Source of the DNA: Latrodectus hesperus
Taxonomy: Eukaryota > Arthropoda > Arachnida > Araneae > Theridiidae
Assembly (NCBI GenBank): GCA_037975125.1
Contig: JAJQOW010000015.1
Span: forward strand, 2,018,303 to 2,082,302
DNA: 64,000 nt
Direction: 5' to 3'
Shown one piece after another: positions 39,690 to 52,015 of this stretch (its first letter is position 1; each line of letters begins with the position of its first letter). The notes below the pieces were generated by a model that was given only the letters and a program-made list of their open reading frames with translations, ran no database searches and had not been told where the DNA came from. The position numbers and the translations under genes were made by a program.

Positions 39690-39930
39690 GATGTATTAAA
39701 GCAGCCAATAACAGAGACAAAGTGAAAAGCACTTCTTTAAGAAATTGGTGAACTGAAAATCAGAAAGAAGCATTTGGAAGATGACATAAATGAGCTTGAA
39801 AAATCTATATTAGAGTATGCTGAGGAATCTGAAGGAAGTGGGGAATAAACATTAATTGCAAAATAAAACAAATGTCGCTTTCATGCTTTAAGAAAGCAGC
39901 AGTTGTTTCTTAATATTAATAATGAATTGT
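39690..39930 (+). pseudogene. Coiled-coil coding remnant of unknown origin
   Basis: The stretch is richer in G and C than its surroundings. Its frame at 39741-39848 reads EIGELKIRKKHLEDDINELE and then an acidic SEGSGE end: a charged coiled coil with heptad Leu/Ile. Upstream (AANNRDKVKSTSLR) and downstream (HALRKQQLFLNINNEL) pieces continue it in shifted frames, so this is a broken coding region. I take it for the C-terminus of a mobile-element protein, since a dispersed repeat begins about 80 bp downstream. The family was not identified. Confidence 0.4.
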
Positions 39931-40009
39931 AAGCAAAGGAAAGTGGCAAAATTAGCATTTTTCAACAGCAATATTTTGTATATATATTAATAATCAAGAA
40001 ATCTAAAAA

Positions 40010-40600
40010 TCTGCTGAATGATTAAACAGAAAAGTTTAGAATATAGATGTGAAATCGCATAATCTTAAAAAAGTTGGTAGTAAGCAGAAGAAAAATTTTA
40101 AATTGTTTTTATTAAATAATAATTGAGAAAAAAATCATTCGAGAAATTTTATCTAATAGGTGTATTTCTTTTATTTAAAATATATATATTTATTTAAAGA
40201 GGTTGTTATACACATCTTGAAATACTCTATAAATTAATAGATAGAAATCTAATGAAGATGTTTGAAAATTCTAAAATCAAGCGTTATATAATGCATAATT
40301 CATTAATATAAACAATACTGATTATTTAAGTAAAAATATTTTCTGTTATAGCTGTAAATTCATTGAAAACTTTTGATCATTTATTAAATATATTTGTAAT
40401 TTAAATAAAAAAATATTTTCTTTAATTTTTGCAATTATCAACTTCTACTATTTACAAATATAATTGAAAAACGTTGCATATACATAATATGTATATTTGG
40501 TTGAGAACGACTCTTAAATTAAAATAAAACATGTATGTCTATGCCTCCTGGAAATTTGATTCTTGAGAATCTGTAAGAACCTTAGTTATTTTATCTCTAA
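40010..40600 (+). repeat. Dispersed AT-rich repeat, longest copy
   Basis: It combines the parts seen separately at 25650 and 18360, ending in tgcctcctggaaatttgatt and gagaatctgtaagaacc. It lies about 80 bp after a broken coiled-coil coding remnant, so together they may be the 3' portion of one old mobile element. Confidence 0.62.
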
Positions 40601-41262
40601 TAAATTACTTTATTTTTCTGTATAAATAATCTAATCTCTTATGAATACAATTTTTTAATTTCTTTAGAGAAAAAGAAATCAAAATAATTTTGATGTTATG
40701 TTGGCATTTAGTAACATTTTTCCACAATTTTAATGTTATGAAAAATTATAAGATATTACAATTTACTTCAATATTTCCTAATTTAGAAGAAATAATAAAG
40801 GTTTCTAAAGTTGATAAAAGTGTTAGTTTTTCTGAAATTTTTTTCATTTACATTTGGTGTGTTCCATTTTAAATGGCATCAGTTTTTAAATAGATAATCT
40901 GTTAATTACGGAAAAGTTAAATATAATATGATTTGTATTTGAAATAGTGTTGTATTTTTATTATCATATTGAATTTTTTTTATCTGTTTATTAATAAAAA
41001 GGGAAATTCTTTGTTATATTAATTTATTTATTGATTTTTCTGGCTTTAAAATTTATATGTATGTCAATTTTCTTATGAAAATTTTTATTTTATAATTTCT
41101 GAACACTTCTTTTTTTGCATGTTTTTTTGTTTTTGACAAAGTTTCTATATAAATTTTAAAATCTATTTATTTTTCTTCAATTATTTGTATTATCTCTTAA
41201 TTGTATTTTTGTTTATGTCAAATGCAATCAGAAATTTTATAAAAGTTATTTCTTATTTCTAG

Positions 41263-41639
41263 CTTCTAATAGTATGCAAGATTTGAGTAATCTTACGTAT
41301 AAGGCTCTTGACAAGTATTTTTGCTCTTTGTGCAAATTTTCATCCACTCGCAAAGGAGATATATCAGTTCATCTAAAATGTCACAAACCCTTCTCCTGTC
41401 ATCTATGTGGAAAAAGTTTTTCATATAAACATGTGCTAAATGCTCACATAAAGAGTCACACAACCTACAAACCTTTCTCTTGCACTGTTTGTGGAAAAAG
41501 TTTTACTTATAAACATGTGTTAAAAACGCACATGAAAGTGCATACAGGTGTTAAACCATTCAGTTGTACTCTATGCTTGAAGTGCTTTGCTCACAAGCAA
41601 TCTTTAGATTATCACATGTTAATGCATAAAAACTGCTAA
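41263..41639 (+). CDS. Alternative 3'-terminal exon C, four C2H2 zinc fingers
   Basis: Largest exon of the array. The 3' splice site ttatttctag ends at 41262; two bases then complete a phase-1 codon and about 17 residues precede the first finger. Four fingers follow. Finger 1 is the CKFSS type (C-x2-C-x12-H-x3-H). Its linker to finger 2 is oddly short (H-KPF instead of H-TGEKPF), which should stiffen or rotate that pair. Fingers 2 and 3 are almost copies of each other (both contain YKHVL), so one probably arose by internal duplication. Finger 4 follows a TGVKPF linker. A Met at 41274 lies inside the exon ahead of the fingers, so an independent start is formally possible. The matching splice site and phase make a spliced exon more likely. 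Confidence 0.86.
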
Positions 41640-43156
41640 ATTAAGATCACAAATTCAAAAAAATGTTTATCAATTTTGTTTTATAAATAACCTTATTTTT
41701 AATATTTGCTGTCTTTACTTCCCCAAGTTATTGTATATTCATTAATATTTGAATTTTAAGTATAAAAATTACTGTACTACAAATATTTTTGTATCATATT
41801 TTCATAATTAAAATTACTTTTGAAATATTTTAGTACATTTTAGTGAATATCTGTTTTAAACTTCTTTTGAGTTGAATTGTGTTGCTTAAATTACTTGATG
41901 CTGCTTGAACTTCTTTTCTAAAATTACTTATTGTTGTTTTAAATCCTTTTTTTTTTTTTATTAAATGCAGATCTACTGTATTTGTTTCTCATGAATCTTC
42001 AAAACTTTCAATGTGAATGTTTTTTAAGTCCATTTTTGTTTTGCTTAAATGATGTTCAATTATTTGAAAATTTTAAATTATATAGTGTTTGTTCTAAGAT
42101 TAGTTTAAGTTGATACTAAAATAGGAATCTTATTTTCTGTGTTTAAAATATGCTAATTTTTTTAATTGTTTTATTTTTATAGATATATGAAATAGAAATA
42201 TAATTCAATAAAAATGAGTTTTGAATCCACTTTTTTAAAAACTTGTTTAATTTTTCTGCTACAGATTAATACCATATTTCTGAAACTGTGAATGTTGTCA
42301 TATATATTTTTTTAATTTTCATATTTTAGGTGTGCTTTATTCTTTGTGAGGATAAGTATATCTCCCCACACTTAATTGTAACAAAGTTCTTCTGGACTAA
42401 TTGTTTATTTAACAACAATTTCTCCACAAAATGAAATCATAAATTTGAATCCATTTATGAAAATTTGTATTAATTTTTAAATGTTTCTAATATGATTATT
42501 GAAGTAAAACATAATATTTGCTAAAATTTAACTGTCTTTATCTTTTCTATTTTATAACTGAATGCTTTATCATGATTGTTTTCAGTCAATTGTAATTACT
42601 TTAATTAAATTATGTTTATATAATTCCAATATGTATTTCATTTTTGATACATACATATAAACTCTCTCTATATATGAAAGGTCATTTTTTATTATTTCTA
42701 TACACTATTTTTTGCTAGTCATTAGTTCTTAAAATGTGATATCAGTATTATTATTTTTCATCTTTTTCATAAATGAATATGAGTTGCTTATTTAAAGTTT
42801 TGATTTCATAAGTATTTGATGAATATAATAATGGAACAGTAAGTATATTAATAAATATTTTGCTCTAATAAAAATTATCAAAAATTGTATAAAAGATTGG
42901 ACTTATCATGAATTCTGAAATGTTTTTAGTTTCCTTTTAAATTGCAGATTATTTACCATGTTTATTTGATTTATGTTTTTCTAAAAATATGATTTTCAAT
43001 ATGATGTTTCATTGAGAATATTTTTTGCAATTTAATAAATAAAATTATAATAATTTAAATAAAATTTTATACATAGATTGAATAAGAGAAAGAAAGCTAC
43101 AACATTTATTTCCAAGTGATTTATGTTTACACAATTTTTTTAATATTTTCCCATAG

Positions 43157-43467
43157 GTAAGAGCTTTGTATTTATTGAAGAAGACACCAGTGATATCCAA
43201 GATCTTTTTGCATGTACATTGTGTGATTTTACTACAACTGTTCAAAGTGAAGTGAATGGCCATATGAAACTGCATTCTATAACGGTGGTAGCTCCCTTTT
43301 CATGTGAAATATGCAATAGAGGTTTTAGTCGCAAGGATGCTTTAGTGAGACATTCTAAGTTGCATACTTGTGAAAAGTCGCATAAGTGTTCATTTTGTGG
43401 AAAATCTTTTTATCGTAAAGATGTTTTAATTTGCCACATAGCCACTCATCTAAAAAAAAAGGCTTAA
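43157..43467 (+). CDS. Alternative 3'-terminal exon D, three C2H2 zinc fingers
   Basis: Fourth zinc-finger exon, only about 1.5 kb after exon C. The 3' splice site tattttcccatag ends at 43156 and the exon opens with gtaagagc, so acceptor and donor consensus sit back to back. In phase 1 the protein starts KSFVFIEEDTSD, an acidic lead like that of exon A, then three fingers. Finger 1 is the CDFTT type with perfect spacing. Fingers 2 and 3 carry SRKDAL and YRKDVL helices and look like recent duplicates. Both linkers (HSITVVAPF and HTCEKSH) depart from TGEKP. No Met precedes finger 1, so the exon needs an upstream coding exon. A lysine-rich tail ends at TAA 43465-43467, with ATTAAA at 43478. Confidence 0.86.
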
Positions 43468-44125
43468 ATGATTTACTATTAAAATGAAATTAAATTTTTT
43501 CTCTTAAATTTTAATATTTTTATTTGTATTTAAAAGTTTACCATCATACACATTTTTTATTTCCACAGAAATTAATCTATATTTATTAAAAGTAGTAATT
43601 TCAAATTGAACACTATCTCAATTTAAAAGTATTTTACAAAAATTTTGTTTTGAATGATAAATGATTTTAATTTTCCTCTTCTATATTCAAGGGATAGAAT
43701 TTTTTAAGAATGAAAAAAATATAATTTAGAGAATAATATAGAAAAAATTAAAAAAAATTTTTAATTAATATTTTAAAAGAAATTTGTTATATTAAAATTA
43801 CAATGTACCATTCATAATCAAAATTAACATTGCTCTATAATTGCAATAAGTATAATTTTTGAATGTTATATATAGAAAATTATGCATAAATAATTTTGGT
43901 TTTGGAAATAAGAAATAGACAAATATATTAGATAATTGCTATATTATAATAAATAAAATATGTTAAGCATGATCACATTATGATTGATAAATTTTCCCTT
44001 TTTATAAGAAATTCTTTAAAGTGAAATGGAAGTCAACCATATATTTTCCATGAAGTCCCCCCCTGTATTTTTTTATAATTTACAATAATTAAGCTTTATA
44101 ATTCATGATATTTTTCGTGAAAATT

Positions 44126-44303
44126 TGCTTAGCTGGCAACCAAGCAATTAGCACTCTGCTCTTCAGTTAAAATATTTGAGGGCTCTAATCCAGTCTTGAT
44201 CATGAATGTTTATTATGGTTTGGAATCTTTTTTAACCTGTGGGTCCTTGTCTAATTAGACTTTGTTTGCCAAAAATGACTTGAGCAACAAACAAACCAAC
44301 CTT
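44126..44303 (+). repeat. SINE family A, decayed
   Basis: It starts ttagctggcaaccaagcaat, has a B-box trace (gagggctctaatcc), a diverged body (ttttttaacctgtgggtcc) and an acaaacaaaccaacc tail. Flanks share tgaaaa(t/c)tt, a possible target duplication. Confidence 0.68.
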
Positions 44304-45183
44304 ATGAAAACTTGAAATTCAAATACTTTTTTCTGAATAACTAATAATTTTTTTTGCTTAATGAGTGCTATTTTTTATTTATATCTTTTTCAATACAATT
44401 TTTTCAAATTAAATTTTTATTGTTCAGGTTTTCCTTTTAAAGTTTCCATTTAAATTTTTTAAATAAATTATAGTTACTAATTCTTTATTGAATTTTCTGT
44501 GGAATACTGATTTTGAAATGATTGAATCGAACAATTCTACTTTTTAACATTTCGGTTAATTTTTTTTCTATGGCAAAATGCATTTTAATAAATTCCCACT
44601 AGATAAAAGCAGTTTATAATAATATATAAAACTTAGTTGAGAACTGAATGTTTAATATTTTTTGACCTTGTTGTAAAATTGTTTGTATTTAACTTTTTAT
44701 CGCTATTATGATTCAAAACATTATATGCACATAATTTCTGTTGAATTTATCCGAAAATTATTTAATATGTGATTATTGGCATTATCAGAAATTTATTTCT
44801 TGATAATCTGTATGAAGCAGTATATTATTTCTGTTCATTCTGTACATTATCTGTTATTAATACTCTCATTTTACAATAATTTTGGGAAAGGGTAGTTAAA
44901 TAACATGTACTGCTACTGCTGTTTTTTTACTTACAATATGAAATGCTTAAAGTGCAAGTTAACCTTTTCTTTTGTACAGTAAAGTTCTTGTTTTCTTTTT
45001 GCATATAGTTTGAAATTTTTCTTCTCACCTATATATTTGATCATATTTGAGTTTCATTTTAGAAAATATGTTTCTATTTTTAAATTATCTATATATTTTA
45101 TCAATAATTATTAACATTATTGATAAAATATATTGATTATATTTATAGATATATTCATAAATTATATTTATAGATAGATATAT

Positions 45184-45255
45184 AGATTTTATTGCTTTTT
45201 AACTAATTCAACAAATTACTCATCTTGTTGAATTAGTTAAAAAGCAATAAAATCT
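45184..45255. repeat. Perfect 31-bp inverted repeat, 10-bp loop
   Basis: Left arm agattttattgc... (45184-45214) and right arm ...gcaataaaatct (45225-45255) are perfectly complementary around the loop attactcatc. The transcript of either strand would fold into an uninterrupted 31-bp stem. It lies in the intron-like DNA between zinc-finger exons D and F. It could be a tiny MITE or a structural RNA element. Confidence 0.8.
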
Positions 45256-47754
45256 ACAAAAACAAAAAAATTTAAAGAGCTAACTGTTATTTCCACTTAA
45301 AAATATGCATGATCTATATCATGTGAAAGCAATTTTAGTTTTTATCTATACGCTAATTAGTATTTTGAAAATATTTATAACTTAATTATTTTTGCATTTC
45401 AAAATCCTGTAACTTGTTATTTGAGTAATTTAACATGCAATTAGGATAATGTGCATAAAAATTTATCTAAATTGTTAATAACTTTTCAGGTGTTTCCTTA
45501 TGTTTCTCCATTTTCAGAAAAATTCAAATGCGATACTCATTTATTGTGTATATTCAAAGTGCAAAAAAATCCTCAGTTTAATTCTAAAAATATAAAATTA
45601 AAAACTTGCTAAATATTTTACAAGTATTAAGTCATTCATTTACCAAAGCTACAGTTCATTTCTAGTTTTATTCTTGCTAACTATCAAAACTGACCTTCTG
45701 AATTAAGCATCTATTAATAATTTCATTAACTTCAGTTAGTCAATGAATGTTTTTATCTAGAATGACCTGCTCAACATCTGCATTCTTACTGCTTGATGTA
45801 AAAATAATTTTACATTGTTACTGGGGTATTTCCTTGCAAATCTGATAGAAAAGTTTTTTCATGAAAATATATTAAACATTTCCTGATTTACTTATGTATT
45901 CATCATTAAAATACTCCTGTTATTCATCATTAAATTACATCTCAAACAACACAATTCATTGAAATTAATATATTTAAAAATAAAGAAATGAGTTTATTTT
46001 ACCACTTTGGATTTCAACCAATTGATTGAGAAATGTATATATTCCTAAATCATAATATCTAACACTCTTTTTTATTTAGTTTTTGATCTTTCACTTACAA
46101 TTAAAATTTTTTTGATATTTTCGCTTTCAGTTACAATATTTTCCTCAGGTGATTAAATGTACTATAAACATATGTTAGTGTGTATAATTAATTTTAATGA
46201 ATATATAATATCAAACATGGATATATACCATTTTTGTTTCCTTTCTCGTGATCTAGCTGCAAGCTAGACCACTACATCATGAATCTTCAAAAAATCATAA
46301 GCAAGATGATGACTATTAAAAATCTTATTCCTATCTGAACCTGCACAGGTCAATATGTGTGATTAGGAGGGGCCTGTACAGTGTTGCAGATTTTATATTT
46401 TTATCTTATAAGTTTAAGTGTTTATCTTCATTTACAATGAAACTGTCACAATTTTAAATTAATTTTTATTGCAATTATGTTGTTAATGATTTGATTGCTA
46501 TTAAATATTCTATTGTATTTTATGTTGTGAATTTTTTCATCTTTTTCTATTTGGAAATTGAATAATTTCAAACAAAATTTTGTTAAAAACTTAGATTATA
46601 ATTTTAATAAACTTTTTTATGAAAAAATTTCTATTGAATGCTTTCTTTAAAAAATACAAGATTTGCAACATTCAGAAATATTAAATTAACATTACTTTTC
46701 CTGGGAATTTTTGTAATTAAAATTTTAAATAATTCTTAGAGAGGGGAAAGAACATTTAATATTTTGCATACTAAATGAAGAAAATAGATAACATTTATTT
46801 TTTAAGTATGTAAGTTGAATTTGTGTTTGTGATACTTTACCTGTAAATACAAATTTTTTCAAGTGGGTTAAGATTTCTCTTTCACTCACTAAACAATAAA
46901 AGATAAAAACTTACATTCAGGTTAATTTATTGATTGTCATTGACATTTTATGAATAATTATTTAAATTTAAATCTTGTGTAGTTATTGGTACAAAATATT
47001 AAATATTTTTAAGGTGTTAAATATTTATTCAAATTAGTGTTTATTATTGACAAATCTTTTTTGTTTCTTAATTGTTAATAATTATTCATTCACAAAATAA
47101 ACAATTCTTTCAAATCATATTTCATCATGTATTAAGCTTAGTAAAAATTATTAAATATTGAATGTTTTATTTTTGTGTATTTTTACTATGTTATAAATTT
47201 CTCTATTAAGAATATTGTATTACATAAATAAAATGTCTGTACTAATTCTTTGTCTATTTAAATATTGATTGCTATCCAATTTTAAGAACTGGTTTTATGT
47301 ATGTCATAAGTTATAGAATTTTAGGAATAGAAATTTTGGGAAAATATTTTCCAATTGTTAAATTTGATAAAATGTTGTATTTGGTTCATTGTAATAGAGG
47401 TTACACAAATATTATAAATTTAATTGAAGAACTTGTTCATTAAGTATCTGTTTGATTATTATAACTCAATTTTCAGTATTTCAATTTTTTCTGAGTGTTA
47501 TTTTGCAAAAATTTATTTGAATAAATATTTAACTATAATTTTCCGTAAGTTGAACTAGAATTTTTCCTCATTTAATACTTTTGTATTTTTATCTTTTTAA
47601 CAAAATTTTGCCATTTATCAAATTATTTTTATATTTTAAAACCATAGTTTGATCAAAAATACTCAAAATTTATTTGTGTCCAATGTTGATATAGCATAAA
47701 AAATGCTTTTTCTTGAATATGTATTTGTATACATTATTACATTTTGTTTGACAG

Positions 47755-47817
47755 GTTATTTCCATTCACTGAGAAAAACATCAAGGATTACTACAACAGG
47801 TCAAGAAGGAAGAGAAG
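47755..47817 (+). other. Candidate small phase-1 exon without zinc finger
   Basis: The 3' splice site ttttgtttgacag ends at 47754. In phase 1 the sequence is open (YFHSLRKTSR...) for 32 codons before a TAA. A donor-like AAG|GTTTAC at 47817/47818 would bound a 63-nt, phase-preserving exon; a CAG|GTCAAG at 47799/47800 would bound a 45-nt one. Codon content is less AT-biased than the surroundings. It lies between zinc-finger exons D and F, so it might be a cassette or a finger-less tail. Evidence is limited to splice-site quality and open phase. Confidence 0.25.
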
Positions 47818-48609
47818 GTTTACATTTAAAAAATATTATAACCCAAAAATCTTAAAATGTCATAACATTGATATTCCTTCCAATTTCTTAATTTCTTATA
47901 ACATTATTAATTGAAGTCTTATATTGCCTTTGATATTTTCATCTAAGTATTAAAGCATTTCAAATTGAATGCCTGTTTGAATGCAAGATAATCATGTCTT
48001 GAGAGAATAATAAGATTTGAGCTTCACTTTACATAAAATATTTTGTCATTTTGAATTAAGGAATTGTAAGATAATATGCTTTAAAATAATTAAATACTTA
48101 CCAAATCTGATGGTAAAAAGTAAAAATTCGTTTTAAGGCCCCAATTTTATTAATCTATTAGCTGGTAAAACTAAAAAATATCAAAGTTTTTGTTCAAATT
48201 AAAATTAAGAGGCATCTCAACATAAGCTTTTTAATAAATCTGGCTTTGCTGAAAAGTTCGCATGTGTAATGCATTCAGGCTAAATGTACATTATTTTTTA
48301 TTAGAAACATTTTGTTTAATCATAACTTTAAAAATAAAGGTTTACAAGTGCTCAGTTCAGATATTGTAAATGAAAAAATTTATAAATTTGACATAGTTGA
48401 GTTGAATGTGAGGTAAATATTAGCAGTTAGATTCCAAAATGTGCAAGATAAACAAGAATGTTTTTGCTTTACCATTGAATAAAGAGAGAATAAGTATGCA
48501 AATTAGTGTGTGGCATGGTTGAGACTCAAATCAGTAGAGACAAAGAATATTAGTCTCGTGTTATAAAAGCAGGTCCACCATGCACATTTATCAATTGGTA
48601 ACTTGTACA

Positions 48610-49660
48610 GTAGCCATGGACCTTTTGAAGGAACTTGTTTGATGTTGCTTGCTTTATGACTTCATAGTGAGCTTATCAGTTGTTGCTTCAAGTTGTCAAA
48701 TATATTCAGCATTTGGGAATAGTGTTGTGAATGACTGTACAGCAAGGCATTGGTTTCACAAATTCAGGTCGGAAGATTTGCCCTCTGTGATGAAGCTTGC
48801 CAAAAACCACGTGGACAACAACAGACCTTGAATGACCTAGCCCTGCAGGCAGCCATTGAGAAGGACAGTATTCAAATGTGTGGTGAATTTGCAATAAAAT
48901 TTCACATTTCTGGTGAAATGTTAAACTTTATCTGCACCACTTAGTGAGACATACAGACTGAGCAAGTGGGTTCCTCATTATGCTGTTGAAAATCCATAAG
49001 CTATTATGAGTGCCAACCTATTTGTCATTGCTTTCTCACCACCCTAGCATATCCGTATTCAATCTGGTGCTGGCCAGTGACAATTCAATCATTGGTTGAG
49101 TCCAAACATTGGTTGTCATTTGGATACTGTCCTGCACAGGACAAGACCTCCTATGCACCCACTCAAGATTTGCATTGTGTCAGGTGGGCTAGTCATCAAG
49201 TGGTTCACTGTAAACTGCTACCAACGGGTCAAATGGTCACTGTGGACCTGTACTCACAGTAAATGGAACATGTGCAATAGGAGCCAGTATATGTTAATTT
49301 CAAGGGTATACTGTTCTTGGCTGATAACGTGAGGCCTCAGGTTGCATGGTGACCAAGAATACCATACAGCAACTTGGTTGGTAGACTTTGTGTCATCTTC
49401 TTTACTCACCTGGCTTGCACCATCAGATTATCACCTCTTCCATTCCCTGAACAACCTTCTTCATGGAAATTCCTGCACCAATGAAGCAGATTTGTGCCAA
49501 GCACTCCTGGACTTCTTAGCTTCCAAAACCCTTGAGTTTCAATGCAAGGCGAAATTGGAGACATTAGCAGAAGATGCTGGATGTTGATGGTGATTACTTC
49601 GAGAACTAACAATAGGCTACAGTTTCTGTAGGTCATGTTCTTTTGGGTCATTAAAAATGC
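48610..49660 (+). pseudogene. Heavily decayed mariner transposase
   Basis: Fragments in several frames follow mariner order: an N-terminal helix-turn-helix piece (NSVVNDCTARHWFHKFRSED, about 48720) and a C-terminal piece (APSDYHLFHSLNNLLHG, about 49420, then ASKTLEFQCKAKLETLAEDA). APSDYHLF holds the third catalytic Asp of the DD34D triad. The middle is scrambled by stops and indels, and no clear terminal repeats were found. It belongs to another subfamily than the copy at 57.7 kb and looks much older. Confidence 0.75.
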
Positions 49661-50252
49661 AAAAACTTTCTTGCTTACCTTGTATAAGATGTATTATTCT
49701 GCACACTGCAATAAAACTATTCTGATTTTATATTGAAATTTCTAAAAAATACAATGTTATTAAATTCTGTATTACAGATTAATGCATTATAGAATTTAAT
49801 ACATTTGAATAAAAGATTTCAAAACAAAAATTTTAGTCTTAAGATTTTAATAAGATATAAAAATAGTCACATTATGATTACTTTGAGTGTAATTACTGAA
49901 ATCTTAAAAGCATGAGTCTTCTTTCAGAGGAAAGTTTAAAGAGCAACTTAAATTACAGCAGAGCATATACTAAATATAACCAAAGCACTTGTATGTAAAA
50001 TTATGTTTTTCTGCATTCTGATTGATAAATTTTTAAAAATAATTCCTATTTAATAATCTGTTTTGATCATCAATTGTAATTTTTAAATTGCATAATAGAG
50101 AATTTCTGAATGTTGATGTTCTAAAATATTCAGAATAGTTATTTTTTCATTGCAGTTATTTGTATTTTTATATTGTTTATTACCTGAAAAAAATATTTTA
50201 CTTCCGAATGTTGGAAATCAGGATAATTAATTTAAGAAATAGTTTGTTTATG

Positions 50253-50256
<4 letters not shown>

Positions 50257-50339
<83 letters not shown>
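50257..50339. repeat. (TA)n microsatellite
   Basis: About 41 TA units; gives spurious IYIY frames. Confidence 0.97.
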
Positions 50340-50342
<3 letters not shown>

Positions 50343-51158
50343 GATATGTAATGTCTTGAATATGCTACCTTATTTATCTTTTTCTGCATGTAATCACTGC
50401 ACATCTTATTTGAAAAGATTTTATTATTACTGTTCCTTAAGATTTGATTTGTGAAATTTTAATCCTGACCGTCATTCTACTAAAGATGGTGCTTTAATCA
50501 AACTTCAATTTCATAATGTGACTTAAAATAGTTTGGATTTGTTCTTAATTTATATGTAAATGTATGTGAAAAATATGCATTTATATCTTTGTGCTTAGTG
50601 ATGACTTAAATTTGTTTAAAAATATTGAATAGTGTGTTATCAAAGTTTATTTATTAATGTTTCATTACACCACTTTCTTAAGTGCTTTTATTAATGATAA
50701 TGCAATGTATACAATAATTAATCGGAAGAAAATCCATCCTGAAGTATGCTTTTTTGTTTTTATATGATATATGTAAAATGGAATGTATATTTTATTATAA
50801 CATATATAACAAGTGTTAATATTGTATTCATACCAGCAAATCATATAAAACAAAATTAGAATAAATTTATGTTGGAAATAATATATTAAATATAACCAGT
50901 TCATAATGAGAAAGATGTTTACCTTATAATTACATTTTAAAAAATTAGAGTGAGTTAATTATGTAACATAGTTTTTGATAACTTAATAGCAAAGAAATGA
51001 GAAATCTAAACTGTTAAATAATTACTGGTTATTAATGGACTAAAACTTGAAAGTAATAATGACTTCATTTAGGTCACTATTTAGAATTAAGAGACTGGTG
51101 TCATATTTATTTTTTGTTTTAAACGTTTATCTGCAGTAGATGTTTTTTCCATTTTTAG

Positions 51159-51325
51159 AAACATTAAAATATGCCCTTTCTCCAAAATGTAAGGTACATA
51201 TACTGCAGAGTGACACAGCTGTAATTTTTTATTGTCAAACTGCTTATAATAACAAAAAATTTACCATTGTTTTTATATTTAAAATATGTAAGAATGTTTA
51301 TAATATTTTCTTTATTATATTATAA
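51159..51325 (+). other. Candidate phase-1 exon without zinc finger
   Basis: A 3' splice site (gttttttccatttttag) ends at 51158. In phase 1 the downstream frame is open for 54 codons. The predicted peptide contains three Cys but no C2H2 spacing. A donor-like TAT|GTAAGA occurs near 51283. It lies in the zinc-finger array, about 0.9 kb before exon F. It may be a decayed copy of an array exon or a chance opening. Confidence 0.2.
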
Positions 51326-51383
51326 AATATGTTAAAGATTAATATTGTTCTTTACTTGACTTATTTTACTATTAATTAATTAT

Positions 51384-51601
51384 ACAGGGTGATTATAAAA
51401 AAACTTTGCCAACATCTGCACTTCTAGTGTCCATTCTATTTAACCGATCAAGATGATATTTCAAATATAGTTCTTTTGAGATATGTGCTCGAGATTCTGT
51501 GAATGGCAACACAGTGGCCCTCGCGGTTACAGTTATAGTGACAGAAACTCGAAATTTTCGAATGTTGGCGTAGATGTTGGCAAAGTTTTTTTATAATCAC
51601 C

Positions 51602-51606
<5 letters not shown>
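51384..51606. mobile_element. MITE, 223 bp, TA-flanked, long inverted ends
   Basis: The left end starts ACAGGGTGATTATAAAAAAA followed by CTTTGCCAACATCT. The right end is its inverse, so about 34 bp of terminal inverted repeat is nearly perfect. The element has no coding capacity. The ends and the adjoining TA suggest a Tc1/mariner-derived MITE. Its right edge runs directly into a (TA)n tract. The strong ends suggest recent movement. Confidence 0.82.

Positions 51607-51640
<34 letters not shown>
51607..51640. repeat. (TA)n tract abutting the MITE
   Basis: About 17 TA units that begin at the right terminus of the 223-bp MITE. Confidence 0.95.
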
Positions 51641-51642
<2 letters not shown>

Positions 51643-52015
51643 CCTAAAAATTTTAAAATATCCTTTTGTGCAGTAATTATGATAAGTCTGTTGTAAATCA
51701 TTATTACAAAACCATAGATCATGATAGTTTTCTATTTTATCTTTAATCTATTTGGTGAAGCAATTTAATTTTGAAATGAAGTACTGCTTTTGAATTTTTC
51801 TTAGAAATATGAAATCTGGTTCATTTTTGCACTTTCTTTAAAAATGAGCTGTTTCATTATAAAGGAATTTTTCTTTGTTTATTTAGTATAATAGCTGTAT
51901 GTGTGTGTATTTAATTTTGATTTAATTACATATTTATATTAATAAATTTTCATATTTTTGAATTTATGCATTAAAATGTTTTGTCATGTCCTAAAAAAGC
52001 TTTTTATGTGCACAG

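Larger units (their letters stand above)
43468..48609. other. AT-rich intron-like DNA after exon D
   Basis: Holds a decayed SINE, the 31-bp hairpin and the small exon candidate at 47755. An acceptor near 45518 (ctccattttcag) is followed in phase 1 by KFKCDTHLLC, a faint finger-like trace that may be a dead exon; not called. Confidence 0.55.
49661..51383. other. AT-rich DNA with a TA microsatellite
   Basis: Apart from the TA tract and the exon candidate at 51159, nothing seen. Confidence 0.65.

Noticed and set aside
45519..45600. Finger-like KFKCDTHLLC after an acceptor
   Set aside because: Cys spacing is wrong and no His pair follows; at best a dead exon, too weak to call.
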